The notes: a model not told the origin generated them from the letters alone. 64,000 nucleotides of DNA from an uncultured Sphingomonas sp. (GCA_913775315.1 CAJYIX010000028.1:1-64000); one strand, 5' to 3'; positions 39,598-49,352 are shown, counted from the first letter of the stretch. Made by a program: numbers and translations.

Positions 39598-40317
39598 ATG
39601 GCCGAAGTCCCCCACCTCCTCCTCGTCGACGACGAACGCTCGATCCGCGAGCCGCTGGCGCAATACCTGACCAAGCAGGGTTTTCGCGTGACGCAGGCGG
39701 GCGATGCGGAGGGTGCGCGGGCGCGGTTGGCAGCCTACGCGATCGACCTTGCCATCCTCGACATCATGATGCCGGGCGAGGACGGGCTTAGCCTGTGCCG
39801 ACACATCCGCGAGACGAGCGAGACGCCGGTCATCTTGCTGACCGCGCGCAGCGAGGAGACCGACCGCATCGTCGGCCTCGAAATGGGTGCCGACGATTAT
39901 GTCGTGAAGCCCTTTTCCCCGCGCGAGCTGCTGGCGCGGATCAAGGTGATCCTGCGCCGCGTCGCTTCCGGCTCCGTGCGCCAGCACGCGCCGGAGGCGG
40001 GCGCCTATGCCTTTGCCGGCTGGGTGCTCAAGACCGGCGAGCGCACGCTGGTCGACCGCGAAGGCGTGGAGGTGCCGCTGTCGACGGGCGAGTACAACCT
40101 CCTCCTCGCACTCGTCACGCGCCCGCGGCAGGTGCTTACGCGCGACCAGCTCCTCGACCTGACGCAGGGGCGCGAAGCTGCCGCCTTCGACCGAGCGATC
40201 GACAATCAGGTCAGCCGCTTGCGCAAGAAGATCGAGGCCGACGCGAAGAACCCCGCGATCATCAAGACCGTGTGGGGCGGCGGCTACACGCTCGCCGCCG
40301 AAGTCACGCGGCTGTGA
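39598..40317 (+). CDS. OmpR-family response regulator
   Basis: A 239-residue DNA-binding response regulator. The receiver domain (1-125) has the acidic pair Asp11-Asp12, phosphoacceptor Asp55 (AILDIMMPG), the Thr of LLTARSEE and the Lys of VVKPFSPREL. The winged-helix domain (about 138-235) carries LSTGEYNLLLALV and RAIDNQVSRLRKKIE. Overlaps the kinase gene as GTGA. It resembles the OmpR/CpxR-like regulators of envelope functions, but the target genes are not shown by the sequence. Confidence 0.95.
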   Translation: MAEVPHLLLVDDERSIREPLAQYLTKQGFRVTQAGDAEGARARLAAYAIDLAILDIMMPGEDGLSLCRHIRETSETPVILLTARSEETDRIVGLEMGADDYVVKPFSPRELLARIKVILRRVASGSVRQHAPEAGAYAFAGWVLKTGERTLVDREGVEVPLSTGEYNLLLALVTRPRQVLTRDQLLDLTQGREAAAFDRAIDNQVSRLRKKIEADAKNPAIIKTVWGGGYTLAAEVTRL

Positions 40318-41666
40318 GGTTTCGCCTCGGGCCGCCGCGCAGCCTCTCCGGCCAGATCGCGCTGCTCGTCGCGCTGGCGCTGTTCGTGGCGCAGGCGATC
40401 AATTTCGGCCTGCTCTATCGCGAGCGGCGCGAGCTTCGCTTCACGCAGATCGTCGTGCCCACGGTGACGCGCGTCGTTGACGCCGCGGAACGCTATCAGT
40501 CGGGCCGCATCGCCGGGTTCGAGCGCCCGCGCTCCCGCCTGCGCATCGTCCGGGCGAACCCAGTGCCCGCCGGCCTGCCCCACGCCGAGGAGATCGAGGC
40601 GGGCATCCGTGCCGGCCTTGCCGACAGCAACATCACCTATCGGATCGTCGTCAGCGGCATCCGCCGCTTCCGCCCGAACGACCCGCGGCTTGCCGACATG
40701 CGCCCCGACCGCGCACGCCGCCTCGCCAGCCTTGGCGCGGAGGTGATCGTCGGGGTCGAGCTGCCCAATGGTCGCTGGCTCAGCCTCAACGGCCCGTGGC
40801 CGCGCACCGAGCAGGGGCTTGTCTGGCAGCTCATCGCGCAGACCCTGATCCTCTACGCCGTCGTGCTCCTGCCCGTCCTGTGGATCGGCCGGCGGGTCGC
40901 CCGCCCGCTGTCCGAACTCACCGCCCGTGCGAGAGCCTTTGCGCCGGGCAGCGACCCCGAGCCGATGGTCGAGCGTGGCCCGGGCGACCTGCGCGCGCTG
41001 ATCGCGGCGTACAACGAGCTGTCGTCGCGGGTGTCGGCGATGCTCGACGAGAAGGACCGGATGCTCGGCGCGATCGGCCACGACCTGCGCACACCGCTGG
41101 CGGCACTGCGCGTCCGCATCGAATCGGTCGACGACGACACCGATCGCCAGCGCATGGCCGATATCGTCGACGAGATGACGCGCACGCTGGAGGACATTCT
41201 CTCGCTCGCGCGGCTCGGTCGGCCGTCGGAGCCGCTGGCCGATGTCGATCTCGCCGCGCTGGTCGATGCGGTGGTCGAGGATTTCCGCGACCTCGACCAC
41301 GACGTTGCCTTCAACGAGGCCGAGCGCATCCGCATGCGCCTGCGCCCCAGCCTCATGCGCCGCGCGGTGCGCAACCTCATCGAGAACGCGATCAAATATG
41401 CCGGCGCGGCCGAGGTGCATATCGGAACAGAGGCGGCCCGCGTCGTCATCGCCGTGTGCGACCGCGGCCCCGGCCTTCCCCCGGACAAGCTCGATGCAGT
41501 GTTCGATCCGTTCGTCCGCCTCGAAAGCTCGCGCAATCGCGATACCGGCGGGATCGGCCTCGGCCTCGCGCTCACCCGCGCGATCGTGCGCGATGCGGGC
41601 GGGCGGGTGACGCTGCAGAACCGCGACGGGGGCGGGCTGATCGCGCGGATCGAGCTCGATCGGTGA
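40314..41666 (+). CDS. Sensor histidine kinase, EnvZ-like
   Basis: A 450-residue inner-membrane kinase that should phosphorylate the upstream regulator. One membrane span near residues 12-32, a periplasmic domain of about 140 residues, a second span near 170-190 (LIAQTLILYAVVLLPVLWIG), a HAMP linker (RRVARPLSELTARARAF), an intact H-box GHDLRTPLAALRVRIE, and a HATPase domain with N-box NLIENAIKYAG, G1 DRGPGLPP and G2 GGIGLGLALTRAI. The start is a GTG at 40314 overlapping the regulator stop; longer in-frame sequence upstream lies within the regulator gene. Confidence 0.94.
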   Translation: MRFRLGPPRSLSGQIALLVALALFVAQAINFGLLYRERRELRFTQIVVPTVTRVVDAAERYQSGRIAGFERPRSRLRIVRANPVPAGLPHAEEIEAGIRAGLADSNITYRIVVSGIRRFRPNDPRLADMRPDRARRLASLGAEVIVGVELPNGRWLSLNGPWPRTEQGLVWQLIAQTLILYAVVLLPVLWIGRRVARPLSELTARARAFAPGSDPEPMVERGPGDLRALIAAYNELSSRVSAMLDEKDRMLGAIGHDLRTPLAALRVRIESVDDDTDRQRMADIVDEMTRTLEDILSLARLGRPSEPLADVDLAALVDAVVEDFRDLDHDVAFNEAERIRMRLRPSLMRRAVRNLIENAIKYAGAAEVHIGTEAARVVIAVCDRGPGLPPDKLDAVFDPFVRLESSRNRDTGGIGLGLALTRAIVRDAGGRVTLQNRDGGGLIARIELDR

Positions 41667-41709
41667 GGCGGGCGGAACCCGCGGCCCCGCGGCGGCTTTC
41701 AGCCTGACG

Positions 41710-42399
41710 ATGCTGAAGGTCGCGAGCTACAACATGCGCAAGGGCGTCGGCACCGACCGTCGCCGTAACCCCGACCGCATCCTGGAGGTGCTGCGCGAGA
41801 TCGACGCCGACATCGTCGCGCTTCAGGAAGCCGACCGCCGCTTCGGCACGCGCGCCGCGGTGCTGACGCCGCATCTGCTCGCCGAACACAGCGATTATCA
41901 GGCGGTGCCTGTCGCCATCCGCGCCGCAAGCATGGGGTGGCACGGCAACGTCCTGCTCGTGCGCAAGTCCGCCGAGATCCTCGATGCGCAGCCGATCGTC
42001 CTGCCCGCGCTCGAACCGCGCGGCGCGGTGCGCGCCGATCTGCGCATCGGCAGCCACAAGCTGCGCGTCGTCGGGATGCATCTCGACCTGTCGGGCCTTT
42101 GGCGACGCAAGCAGGCAAAGGCGGTGCTCGACCATCTTGATGCTGCGCAGCATAAGCTGCCGAGCGTGATGATGGGCGACCTCAACGAGTGGCGGCCGAC
42201 CGCCGGATGCCTTCAGGATTTCGGGCGCAGCCATGCAATCGCTGAAACGGGGCCAAGCTTCCATGCGCGCCGACCGATCGGCCGGCTCGACCGGATCATG
42301 GTGAGCCGCGGCCTCACCATCGCCGACTGCGGCGTGCACATGAGCGCCGCCGCCCGCGTCGCGTCCGACCACCTCCCCATCTGGGCGCAGCTTCGCTGA
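41710..42399 (+). CDS. Endonuclease/exonuclease/phosphatase family protein
   Basis: A 229-residue EEP-fold hydrolase. Landmarks are SYNMRKGVGTD (Asn and Glu region for metal binding), ALQEADRR (catalytic Glu), GMHLDLS, MGDLNEW (Asp-x-Asn) and the C-terminal SDHLPIWAQL (Asp-His). The fold covers nucleases, phosphoinositide phosphatases and sphingomyelinases, so the substrate is open; no signal peptide is seen. Its stop shares a base with the patatin start (TGATG), which hints at phospholipid or phosphodiester turnover. Confidence 0.9.
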   Translation: MLKVASYNMRKGVGTDRRRNPDRILEVLREIDADIVALQEADRRFGTRAAVLTPHLLAEHSDYQAVPVAIRAASMGWHGNVLLVRKSAEILDAQPIVLPALEPRGAVRADLRIGSHKLRVVGMHLDLSGLWRRKQAKAVLDHLDAAQHKLPSVMMGDLNEWRPTAGCLQDFGRSHAIAETGPSFHARRPIGRLDRIMVSRGLTIADCGVHMSAAARVASDHLPIWAQLR

Positions 42400-44702
42400 T
42401 GCGCGACAAGGAGTTGCGGCTCGCGCTGGTGTGTTACGGGGGCATCAGCCTGGCCGTCTACATGCACGGCATCACCAAGGAATTGTGGCGCCTGCTCAGC
42501 GCAAGCCGCGCCTTCTGTGCCGGCGATCCGGCATCGGGCGGCAGTCAGGGCATCTACCGCGCGATGTTCGAGGAAATCGCCGAAGCCTCCGGCGTCCGGC
42601 TGCGCGTGCTGACCGACATTCTGGCCGGTGCATCGGCGGGCGGCATCAACAGCGTGTTCCTCGCCCGGGCGATCGACACCGGCGAGAGCCTCGACCCGCT
42701 GACCGACCTGTGGCTGCGCGATGCCGATGTGGAGCGGCTGATCGACCCGGCGCAGGCACCCGGCCATGCAATGACCAAGTTCTGGGCGCGCCCGCTGGCC
42801 TGGATGGCGGCGGGCAGCGGCAACCTGATCGACGAGACGGTCGAGGCCGCGGCGCGGGACGAGGTGCGCGCGAAGCTTGACCATTTCGTCCGCTCGCGCT
42901 GGTTCGAGCCGCCCTTCGGGGGCGAGCGGCTGTGCAACCTCATCCTCGACGCATTCGACGCGATGGCGGCGGCGCCCGCCGGCCCGCGGCTGTTGCCCGG
43001 CGGCCAGCCGCTCGACCTGTTCGTCACCGTCACCGATTTCGCCGGGCATCCCGAACGGCTGCGGCTCAATTCACCGGCCGAGGTGGTGGAGACCGAGCAT
43101 CGCCTCGTCCTCTCCTTCTCGTCGCAGGGACGACCGGGCGAGCGGCTGGCCGAGGCGCCCGACCTCACCTTCGCGGCGCGCGCAACGTCGAGCTTTCCGG
43201 GCGCCTTCCCGCCCTTCACCGTCGCCGAGCTCGACCGCGTGATGGCGGCGCGAGAGAGCCAGTGGCCGACGCGCGACGCCTTCCTCGGCCGCGCGATGCC
43301 GCGCCACGCCAGTGCGCGCGGGGCCGAGCGGGCAGTGCTGATCGACGGCTCGGTCCTGGCCAACGCACCTTTCCGGCCGGCCATCGCCGCGCTTCGCGAG
43401 CGGCCCGCCCGGCGGCAGATCGACCGCCGCTTCGTCTTCATCGATCCCGCCCCCGGCTTCGCGTTTGCGCTCAATGGCGAGATCGATGGCGTGCCCGGCT
43501 TCTTCCAGACGCTGATCGGCGCACTGTCGGAAATCCCGCGCCAGCAGCCGATCCGCGATAGCCTGGAGGCGCTGTCCGCCCGGTCCGCGCGAATCGAGCG
43601 CATGAACGCGATCCTCGACCAGCTCCGCGGCGAAGTGGAGGGGCAGGTCGAGGGGTTGTTCGGCTATACCTTCCTCCTCGATTATCCGACGCCGAAACGG
43701 CTGGCGGCATGGCGTCGCCGTGCGCAAGCGGCGGCGGCGACGCGGGCGGGCTATGGACAGGCAGCGTACGGCATTCTGAAGCTGGAGGGGGTGATCGACC
43801 GGACCGCGCAGCTCCTGTCGCAACTCGCCGGTCGCGACGGCCCCGAACCGCAGCGCCGTATCCGCGAAGCCGTCGCCGCCGCCGCGCGCGAACGGGGCGC
43901 GTACGAGATCGGCACCGCCCATGCCGGCGGCGCGGGGGCGGCGGCGATCGCGTTCCTGCGCGCGTTCGACATCGGCTTTCGCATCCGCCGCCTGCGCCTC
44001 CTCGTCCGGCGCATCGGCGAGCAGGATGGGGACCACGACCGCAGTGACCTGAGCGAGGTGCGCGAGGCCGCGTACACGGCGCTGTCGGCCTATCTCGAGG
44101 CGCAACGCGCCGAGACGCATGCCGGCCTTCGCGACGTCGCGCGCCGCCTGCCCGCCGATGCAGGTGCGGCGCTGGACGCGCTTGACGCCGCGCTGAACCT
44201 GACGCAACTCGATGCGGAAACCGACGCGGCACTGGCAAAGGCGCTCAGCGGCCTGTCGCGCGACCTCAAGCGGCCGCTGCTGCTCGCCTATCTCGGCTTC
44301 CCCTTCTTCGACATCGCAACGCTGCCGCTCCTTCAGGGCGAGGGCCTCGACGAGTTCGATCCGGTCCGCGTCGACCGCATCAGCCCCGACGACGCGACCG
44401 CGATCCGCGAAGGGGGCGCGGACGCCTGCCTGAAGGGAACACAGTTCCACAATTTCGGTGCCTTCTTCAGCCGCGCCTATCGCGAGAACGACTATCTCTG
44501 GGGGCGCCTGCACGGGGCCGAGCGGCTGGTCGATATCGTCCTCTCGTCGCTGCCCGCCGGCACGCGCCTGCGTCCGGGCCGCGCGACCGCGATCAAGCGC
44601 GCGCTGTTCCATGCGATCCTCGACGAGGAGGCGGACCGGCTGACGGCGATTCCCGGTCTGCTCGCGTCGATCCGCGCCGAACTCGGACCGCGCGGGGACT
44701 AG
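42399..44702 (+). CDS. Patatin-like phospholipase with long C-terminal region
   Basis: A 767-residue patatin-fold hydrolase. The Ser-Asp dyad is present: nucleophile Ser79 in AGASAGG and the Asp of DGSVLANAPF near residue 316; an oxyanion-type glycine stretch GGISLAV lies near residue 15. The region after about 400 is a long helical extension fitting the DUF3376 class of patatin-related proteins. Such proteins hydrolyse acyl esters of phospholipids. Coupled to the EEP-fold gene upstream. Confidence 0.92.
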   Translation: MRDKELRLALVCYGGISLAVYMHGITKELWRLLSASRAFCAGDPASGGSQGIYRAMFEEIAEASGVRLRVLTDILAGASAGGINSVFLARAIDTGESLDPLTDLWLRDADVERLIDPAQAPGHAMTKFWARPLAWMAAGSGNLIDETVEAAARDEVRAKLDHFVRSRWFEPPFGGERLCNLILDAFDAMAAAPAGPRLLPGGQPLDLFVTVTDFAGHPERLRLNSPAEVVETEHRLVLSFSSQGRPGERLAEAPDLTFAARATSSFPGAFPPFTVAELDRVMAARESQWPTRDAFLGRAMPRHASARGAERAVLIDGSVLANAPFRPAIAALRERPARRQIDRRFVFIDPAPGFAFALNGEIDGVPGFFQTLIGALSEIPRQQPIRDSLEALSARSARIERMNAILDQLRGEVEGQVEGLFGYTFLLDYPTPKRLAAWRRRAQAAAATRAGYGQAAYGILKLEGVIDRTAQLLSQLAGRDGPEPQRRIREAVAAAARERGAYEIGTAHAGGAGAAAIAFLRAFDIGFRIRRLRLLVRRIGEQDGDHDRSDLSEVREAAYTALSAYLEAQRAETHAGLRDVARRLPADAGAALDALDAALNLTQLDAETDAALAKALSGLSRDLKRPLLLAYLGFPFFDIATLPLLQGEGLDEFDPVRVDRISPDDATAIREGGADACLKGTQFHNFGAFFSRAYRENDYLWGRLHGAERLVDIVLSSLPAGTRLRPGRATAIKRALFHAILDEEADRLTAIPGLLASIRAELGPRGD

Positions 44703-44755
44703 CCGCGCGGGGCATCTGCGCCTAGCATCGGCGCTCCACTGCCCTAGGGGTCGCA

Positions 44756-45118
44756 ATGCAGTTTCTGCGCACGTTGATATGGGTGCTGATCGCCGGCATC
44801 GTCGTTGCCTTCTCGTTGAACAACTGGGCACCGGTGCCGGTGAAGCTGTGGGGCGGGCTGGTCGCCGACGTCAACCTGCCGCTCCTGATGGGCGTGATGT
44901 TCCTCCTTGGGTTCCTGCCGCTGTGGCTGGTCCATGTCGGCACCCGCTGGCGGCTGAAGTCGCGGCTGGCCAGCAGCGAGCGGACCGTGGCGGAGCTTCG
45001 TGCGGTTCAGGCCGCGCCTGCGCCCGCCGCGGTGCCGGGCGATCCGGTCCTCGCCGCCCCGCCCGTCGCCGCACCGCCGCTGATTCCCGCCGAGACGCCG
45101 GTGGAGACGCGGGCATGA
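44756..45118 (+). CDS. lapA: LapA family (DUF1049) inner-membrane protein
   Basis: A 120-residue protein with two membrane spans (about 5-22 and 40-62) and a cytosolic Arg-rich start followed by an Ala/Pro-rich tail. The pattern NNWAPVPVKLWGGLVADVNLPLL matches the LapA/DUF1049 family, which in E. coli works with LapB in lipopolysaccharide assembly control. LapB is not next to it here; instead it overlaps pyrF by ATGA. Confidence 0.85.
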   Translation: MQFLRTLIWVLIAGIVVAFSLNNWAPVPVKLWGGLVADVNLPLLMGVMFLLGFLPLWLVHVGTRWRLKSRLASSERTVAELRAVQAAPAPAAVPGDPVLAAPPVAAPPLIPAETPVETRA

Positions 45119-45789
45119 GCTCGCCCCTGTTCGTCGCGCTCGACACCCCCGACCTCGAACGCGCCGCCGCGATTGCCAAGCGCGTGCGGCATCATGTCGG
45201 CGGGCTGAAGCTCGGCCTCGAATTCTTCATGGCGAATGGCCGGTCGGGGGTTAAGGAAATGGCGGAGATCGGCCTGCCGATCTTCCTCGACCTCAAGTTC
45301 CACGACATTCCCAATACCGTTGCCAAGGCGATCCAGGCGCTCGGCCCGCTGGAGCCGGCGATCCTGACCGTCCATGCCTCGGGCGGGCGGGCGATGCTGG
45401 AGGATGCGAAGGCGGCCGCCCCCACGGGCACGAAAGTCGTCGCCGTGACGACGCTCACCAGCCTCGACGGCGAGGACCTGCGCGCGATCGGCATCGACCG
45501 CGACCCGCACGAGCAGGTCCTGCGCCTTGCCGACCTCGCGCACGACGCCGGGGTGGACGGCATCGTGTGTTCGGGCGCCGAGGTCGCGGCGGCGAAAAAG
45601 GCGTGGCCGCACGGCTTCTTCGTTGTGCCCGGCGTTCGCCCCGCCGATGGCCCGGTCGGCGACCAGAAGCGGGTCGTGACGCCGCGGGCGGCGCTGGATG
45701 CGGGCGCGTCGATCCTGGTGGTGGGACGCCCGATTACGCAGGCCGAGGACCCGGACGTTGCGGCGCGGGCGATCGAGGCGACGCTTTAG
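45115..45789 (+). CDS. pyrF: Orotidine-5'-phosphate decarboxylase
   Basis: Converts OMP to UMP, the last step of pyrimidine synthesis. The 224-residue protein has the catalytic array in LDLKFHDIPNT, the phosphate-binding SGG motif (VHASGGRAML) and the C-terminal VGRPIT loop. The ATG at 45115 overlaps lapA; a longer frame from 44779 runs inside lapA. Its end overlaps the convergent recN end by four bases. Confidence 0.96.
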   Translation: MSSPLFVALDTPDLERAAAIAKRVRHHVGGLKLGLEFFMANGRSGVKEMAEIGLPIFLDLKFHDIPNTVAKAIQALGPLEPAILTVHASGGRAMLEDAKAAAPTGTKVVAVTTLTSLDGEDLRAIGIDRDPHEQVLRLADLAHDAGVDGIVCSGAEVAAAKKAWPHGFFVVPGVRPADGPVGDQKRVVTPRAALDAGASILVVGRPITQAEDPDVAARAIEATL

Positions 45790-47450
45790 GCGACCGCCAA
45801 AAGCCGCTGCGCCTGTGCCCGCGCCTCGGGCGTCACCTCTGCGCCCGACAGCATCCGCGCGATTTCCTCTCGCCGTTCGTCGGCATCCAGCGGGGTGACG
45901 CCGGTGCGTGTGACCGTGCCGTCGCTCGACTTGGCGATGCGATAGTGCCGGTCGCCGCGTGCCGCGACCTGTGGGCTGTGCGTGACCACGAGCACCTGGT
46001 TGCGGCCCGACAGCCGCGACAACCGATCGCCGATCGCGCTCGCCACCGCGCCGCCGACGCCGCGGTCGATCTCGTCGAACACCAGCGCGCGGGCACCGCC
46101 CTCTTCCGCCAGCGCGACCTTGAGCGCGAGGATGAAGCGCGACAATTCGCCGCCGCTGGCGATCTTCATCAAGGGTGCGAAGGGCGCGCCGGGATTGGTC
46201 GACACTTCGAACTCCACCCGGTCGCTGCCGTCCGGCCCCCAGCCCTCGCGCGGAAGCGAGACGACGGCGGTGCGAAAGCGCGCAGCGTCGAGCTTGAGCG
46301 GCGCGAGTTCGGTCATCACCGCGGTGTCGAGCCGCGCGGCCGCCTCGGTCCGCTGCGCCGACAGGGCCTCGGCCGCCTCGGCATAGCGCGCCTCTGCGGC
46401 TGCGGCGGCGTGGGTCAGGCCGGCGATGCTCGCCTCCCCGCCTTCGACCAGCGCCAGCCTTTCGGAGAAGTCCGCCGCCAGCGCGGCAAGATCGTCGGGC
46501 TGGACGCGGTGCTTGCGGGCCAGCCCGCGCAATTCGAACAGCCGCGCCTCGTCCGCCTCCAGCCGCGCGGGGTCGAAGGCCAACGCCTCCGCCGCGGCAT
46601 CGATCTGGTCCTGCGCGCCCGCGCCCTCGACGATCGCACGGTCGATCGCGGCCAGTGCCTCGACCAGCGCGGGATGCGCGTCGCCGGTTCGCTCTAGGAT
46701 TCGCGCCGCCTGACGCAGGCGCGACAACGCGCCGTCCGATCCATCGAGCAGGTCGGCGACCGCAGCGAGTTCGCCCGCCGCCCGTTCGCCGCGCTGCATC
46801 GTCGCCCGGCGCTCGGCCAGCAGTGCTTCCTCGCCCGGTTCGGGCGCGAGCTTCGTCAGTTCCTCGACCGCGTGGGCGAGGTAGTCGCGGTCGCGCTCGG
46901 CCACTTCCTGCACCGCGCGCGCTTCGTCGAGCCTGGCGAGCGCAGCGCGCCAGTCTCGCCAAGCGGCATTGACCGCCGCCGTGTCGGTCCGCGCGAACGC
47001 ATCGAGCAATGCCCGGTGCCCGCGCGGATTCAGCAGGCCGCGATCGTCATGCTGCCCATGGATCTCGACCAGCATCGCGCCGAGTTCGCGCAGCACCCCG
47101 GCCGACGCCGGCTGATCGTTCACGAATGCGCGGCTGCCGCCATCGGCCTTGACCAGACGGCGGATCATCAAAGGCTCGCCGGGGTCGAGGTCGAGGCCGT
47201 TGTCGGCGAGCAACGCGGCGATCGGACCGACGGCATCGGGCGTCTCGAAGCTCGCCGTCACCACCGCCTGCGTGGCGCCATGCCGCACCAGCCCGCTGTC
47301 GCCGCGCGCACCGAGAACCAGGCCCAGCGCATCGAGCAGGATCGACTTGCCCGCGCCCGTCTCACCCGTGAGCACGGCAAGGCCGGGGCCGAAATCGAGG
47401 TCGAGCGCCTCGATCAGCACCACATCGCGGATCGACAGCGCGTTCAGCAT
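45786..47450 (-). CDS. recN: DNA repair protein RecN
   Basis: SMC-like ATPase in double-strand break repair. The 554-residue product has Walker A GETGAGKSILLDAL (residues 29-42), a coiled-coil middle of Ala/Glu/Arg, and the C-terminal ABC half with LSRFILALKVAL and DEIDRGVGGAVA (Walker B). Upstream on the same strand is bamD, with 22 bases between them, so they are probably co-transcribed. Confidence 0.95.
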   Translation of the reverse strand: MLNALSIRDVVLIEALDLDFGPGLAVLTGETGAGKSILLDALGLVLGARGDSGLVRHGATQAVVTASFETPDAVGPIAALLADNGLDLDPGEPLMIRRLVKADGGSRAFVNDQPASAGVLRELGAMLVEIHGQHDDRGLLNPRGHRALLDAFARTDTAAVNAAWRDWRAALARLDEARAVQEVAERDRDYLAHAVEELTKLAPEPGEEALLAERRATMQRGERAAGELAAVADLLDGSDGALSRLRQAARILERTGDAHPALVEALAAIDRAIVEGAGAQDQIDAAAEALAFDPARLEADEARLFELRGLARKHRVQPDDLAALAADFSERLALVEGGEASIAGLTHAAAAAEARYAEAAEALSAQRTEAAARLDTAVMTELAPLKLDAARFRTAVVSLPREGWGPDGSDRVEFEVSTNPGAPFAPLMKIASGGELSRFILALKVALAEEGGARALVFDEIDRGVGGAVASAIGDRLSRLSGRNQVLVVTHSPQVAARGDRHYRIAKSSDGTVTRTGVTPLDADERREEIARMLSGAEVTPEARAQAQRLLAVA

Positions 47451-47472
47451 GAGCGGGGCGTCGCGACGGGCG

Positions 47473-48303
47473 TCAGGCGCCCACCGGCTGCATTTCCTTG
47501 GCGGGCTTCTCGACCTGCTGCGCCGGCAGCACGGGGTATTCGTTCACCAGTTTGAACGCGCGCTCGTACCAGTCAGTGCCCGGATAATTGGCGCCGAGTA
47601 CCGCCGCCGACTTCTTCGCCTCCTCGCGCAGGCCTAGGTTCAGATACGCCTCGGTCAGGCGCAGCAGCGCCTCGGGCGCGTGGCTGGTCGTCTGGAACTG
47701 GTCGACGACAGTGCGATAACGCATCGAGGCAGCGAGCCACTGGCCGCGGCGACCATAGAAGCGGCCGACCTCCATCTCCTTGCCCGCCAGGTGGTCGCGG
47801 ACCAGGTCGACCTTCAGCCGCGCATCGGCGGCGTAGCGCGTGTCGGGATAGCGGCGCGACAGCTCGCCAAGCGCATCGAGCGCCTGCTGCGTGATCTTCT
47901 GGTCGCGTGTCACGTCGGTGATCTGCTCGTAATAGCCGAGGGCGATCAGATAATAGGCATAGGGCGCGTCGCGGTTGCCGGGGTGGACCGACAGGAAGCG
48001 CTGCGCCGATTGGATCGACTCGGTGTAATCCTTGTTCAGGTAATAGCTGAACGCGCTCATCAACTGCGCGCGGCGCGCCCAGATCGAATAGGGGTGCTGG
48101 CGCTCGACCTCGTCGAAAAGCGCCGCGGCCTGCTTGTACTGGCCGCGATCGAGGCGCTGCTTGGCCGCGGTGTAGAGCGTGCCCACGTCGCGCGCGACAT
48201 AGGGGATGTCGGCGCCCTTCTTCGACTTGGCGCAGCCCGACAGGCCGAAGGCGGACAGGGCAATCGCGGCAATCGCGAACGGGCGGGTGGGCAGGCTACG
48301 CAT
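47473..48303 (-). CDS. bamD: Outer membrane assembly lipoprotein BamD
   Basis: Part of the BAM complex that inserts barrel proteins in the outer membrane. The 276-residue product has a lipoprotein signal with LSGC (Cys at about 24), then five TPR-like helix pairs, with AQLMSAFSYYLNKDYTESI and YPDTRYAADARLKVDLVRDHL typical of BamD/YfiO. Positioned directly before recN, a frequent pairing in proteobacteria. Confidence 0.94.
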   Translation of the reverse strand: MRSLPTRPFAIAAIALSAFGLSGCAKSKKGADIPYVARDVGTLYTAAKQRLDRGQYKQAAALFDEVERQHPYSIWARRAQLMSAFSYYLNKDYTESIQSAQRFLSVHPGNRDAPYAYYLIALGYYEQITDVTRDQKITQQALDALGELSRRYPDTRYAADARLKVDLVRDHLAGKEMEVGRFYGRRGQWLAASMRYRTVVDQFQTTSHAPEALLRLTEAYLNLGLREEAKKSAAVLGANYPGTDWYERAFKLVNEYPVLPAQQVEKPAKEMQPVGA

Positions 48304-48447
48304 CGCGCCTCCTTACCCGAGGGTTGAAGGCGCGAACAACGGATTTTTGGAAGGGGCCGGACGCAGCGGAAAAACGGTTGCCCGCTTGGGAGCCCGCGCC
48401 GATACCGCTGCGTTGCAGCAGCCACTGCCATCCGACGGAGAAGCCCC

Positions 48448-49269
48448 TTGCCCGCAACCAAGCTTGCCACCCACCGCGTCGAAAAGCCCTGGGGCCGCAC
48501 GCACCTGTTTCCCGGCTTTCCCGATCCGGCACCCGGCGGCGAGCCGGTGGGCGAGGTCTGGTTTCAGGAACCGGGCGATGCGACCCCGGACCTCCTCATC
48601 AAGTACTTGTTCACCAGCGAGAAGCTGTCCGTGCAGGTTCATCCCAATGACGAGCAGGCGCAGGCCCGCGGCCTGCCGCGCGGCAAGGACGAATGCTGGC
48701 TGATTCTCGATGCCGAGCCCGACTCGACGATCGCGGTCGGTACCGTGCGGCCGCTGTCGGCCGAGGAACTGCGCGCCGCCGCGCTCGACGGGTCGATCGA
48801 GGACCTCGTCCATTGGCAGCCGGTGAAGGCGGGCGACTTCCTCTATTCTGAATCGAACACGATCCACGCGATCGGTGCGGGCATCACCCTGATCGAGGTG
48901 CAGCAGAATAGCGAGACGACTTATCGCCTCTATGATTACGGCCGCCCGCGCGAACTGCATCTCGACGACGGCGTCGCGGTGAGCGATCCGGTGCCCTACG
49001 TCCCCTACCCCTCGCCCGGCGAGGTGGAGGCGGGGCGCACGATCCTGGTCGAGGGGCCGAAATTCGTGCTCGAACGCTGGACCGGGGGGCGTGCGGTTTC
49101 GTTGCCGGAAGGGGTTACCGGATGGCTCGTGCCGGTGAATGGCAATGGAAATGTCGCCGGCATCCAGTGGCAGGCGGGCGAATGCGTATCCTTGACAGGT
49201 TCGGAAAATATCGAGGCAGATCAGGAGGCTGATCTTCTTTTCGCCTATCCCGGCACGACCCGGCTCTAA
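48448..49269 (+). CDS. manA: Class I mannose-6-phosphate isomerase
   Basis: Interconverts fructose-6-phosphate and mannose-6-phosphate, feeding GDP-mannose and exopolysaccharide synthesis. The 273-residue product has the cupin zinc-binding stretch LSVQVHPNDEQAQARG with its His, and later Glu and His ligands in SGNTIHAIG-like SESNTIHAIGAG. The start is a TTG at 48448 with GACGGAG seven bases upstream; no ATG or GTG gives a better fit. It lies divergent from bamD. Confidence 0.9.
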   Translation: MPATKLATHRVEKPWGRTHLFPGFPDPAPGGEPVGEVWFQEPGDATPDLLIKYLFTSEKLSVQVHPNDEQAQARGLPRGKDECWLILDAEPDSTIAVGTVRPLSAEELRAAALDGSIEDLVHWQPVKAGDFLYSESNTIHAIGAGITLIEVQQNSETTYRLYDYGRPRELHLDDGVAVSDPVPYVPYPSPGEVEAGRTILVEGPKFVLERWTGGRAVSLPEGVTGWLVPVNGNGNVAGIQWQAGECVSLTGSENIEADQEADLLFAYPGTTRL

Positions 49270-49277
49270 CCTGAACC

Positions 49278-49322
49278 GAACGTAGTTTTACGTTCACGAA
49301 ACTTGATGCGGGTCGCGTCGTT
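49278..49322 (+). promoter_or_regulatory. Dyad and possible EcfG-like promoter
   Basis: A dyad gaacgta-gttt-tacgttc (49278-49295) follows manA and could be an operator or a weak terminator. Just downstream GAAAC (49298-49302), 16 bases, CGTT (49319-49322) fits the EcfG pattern with one mismatch at the -35 box, 30 bases before the ATG of the next gene. Confidence 0.35.
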
Positions 49323-49352
49323 CTTCCGCCACCTATGACAGGAGGAAGTTCG

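Noticed and set aside
43071-44831. 586-codon frame opposite the patatin gene
   Set aside because: Antisense shadow with no recognisable motif and no ribosome site.
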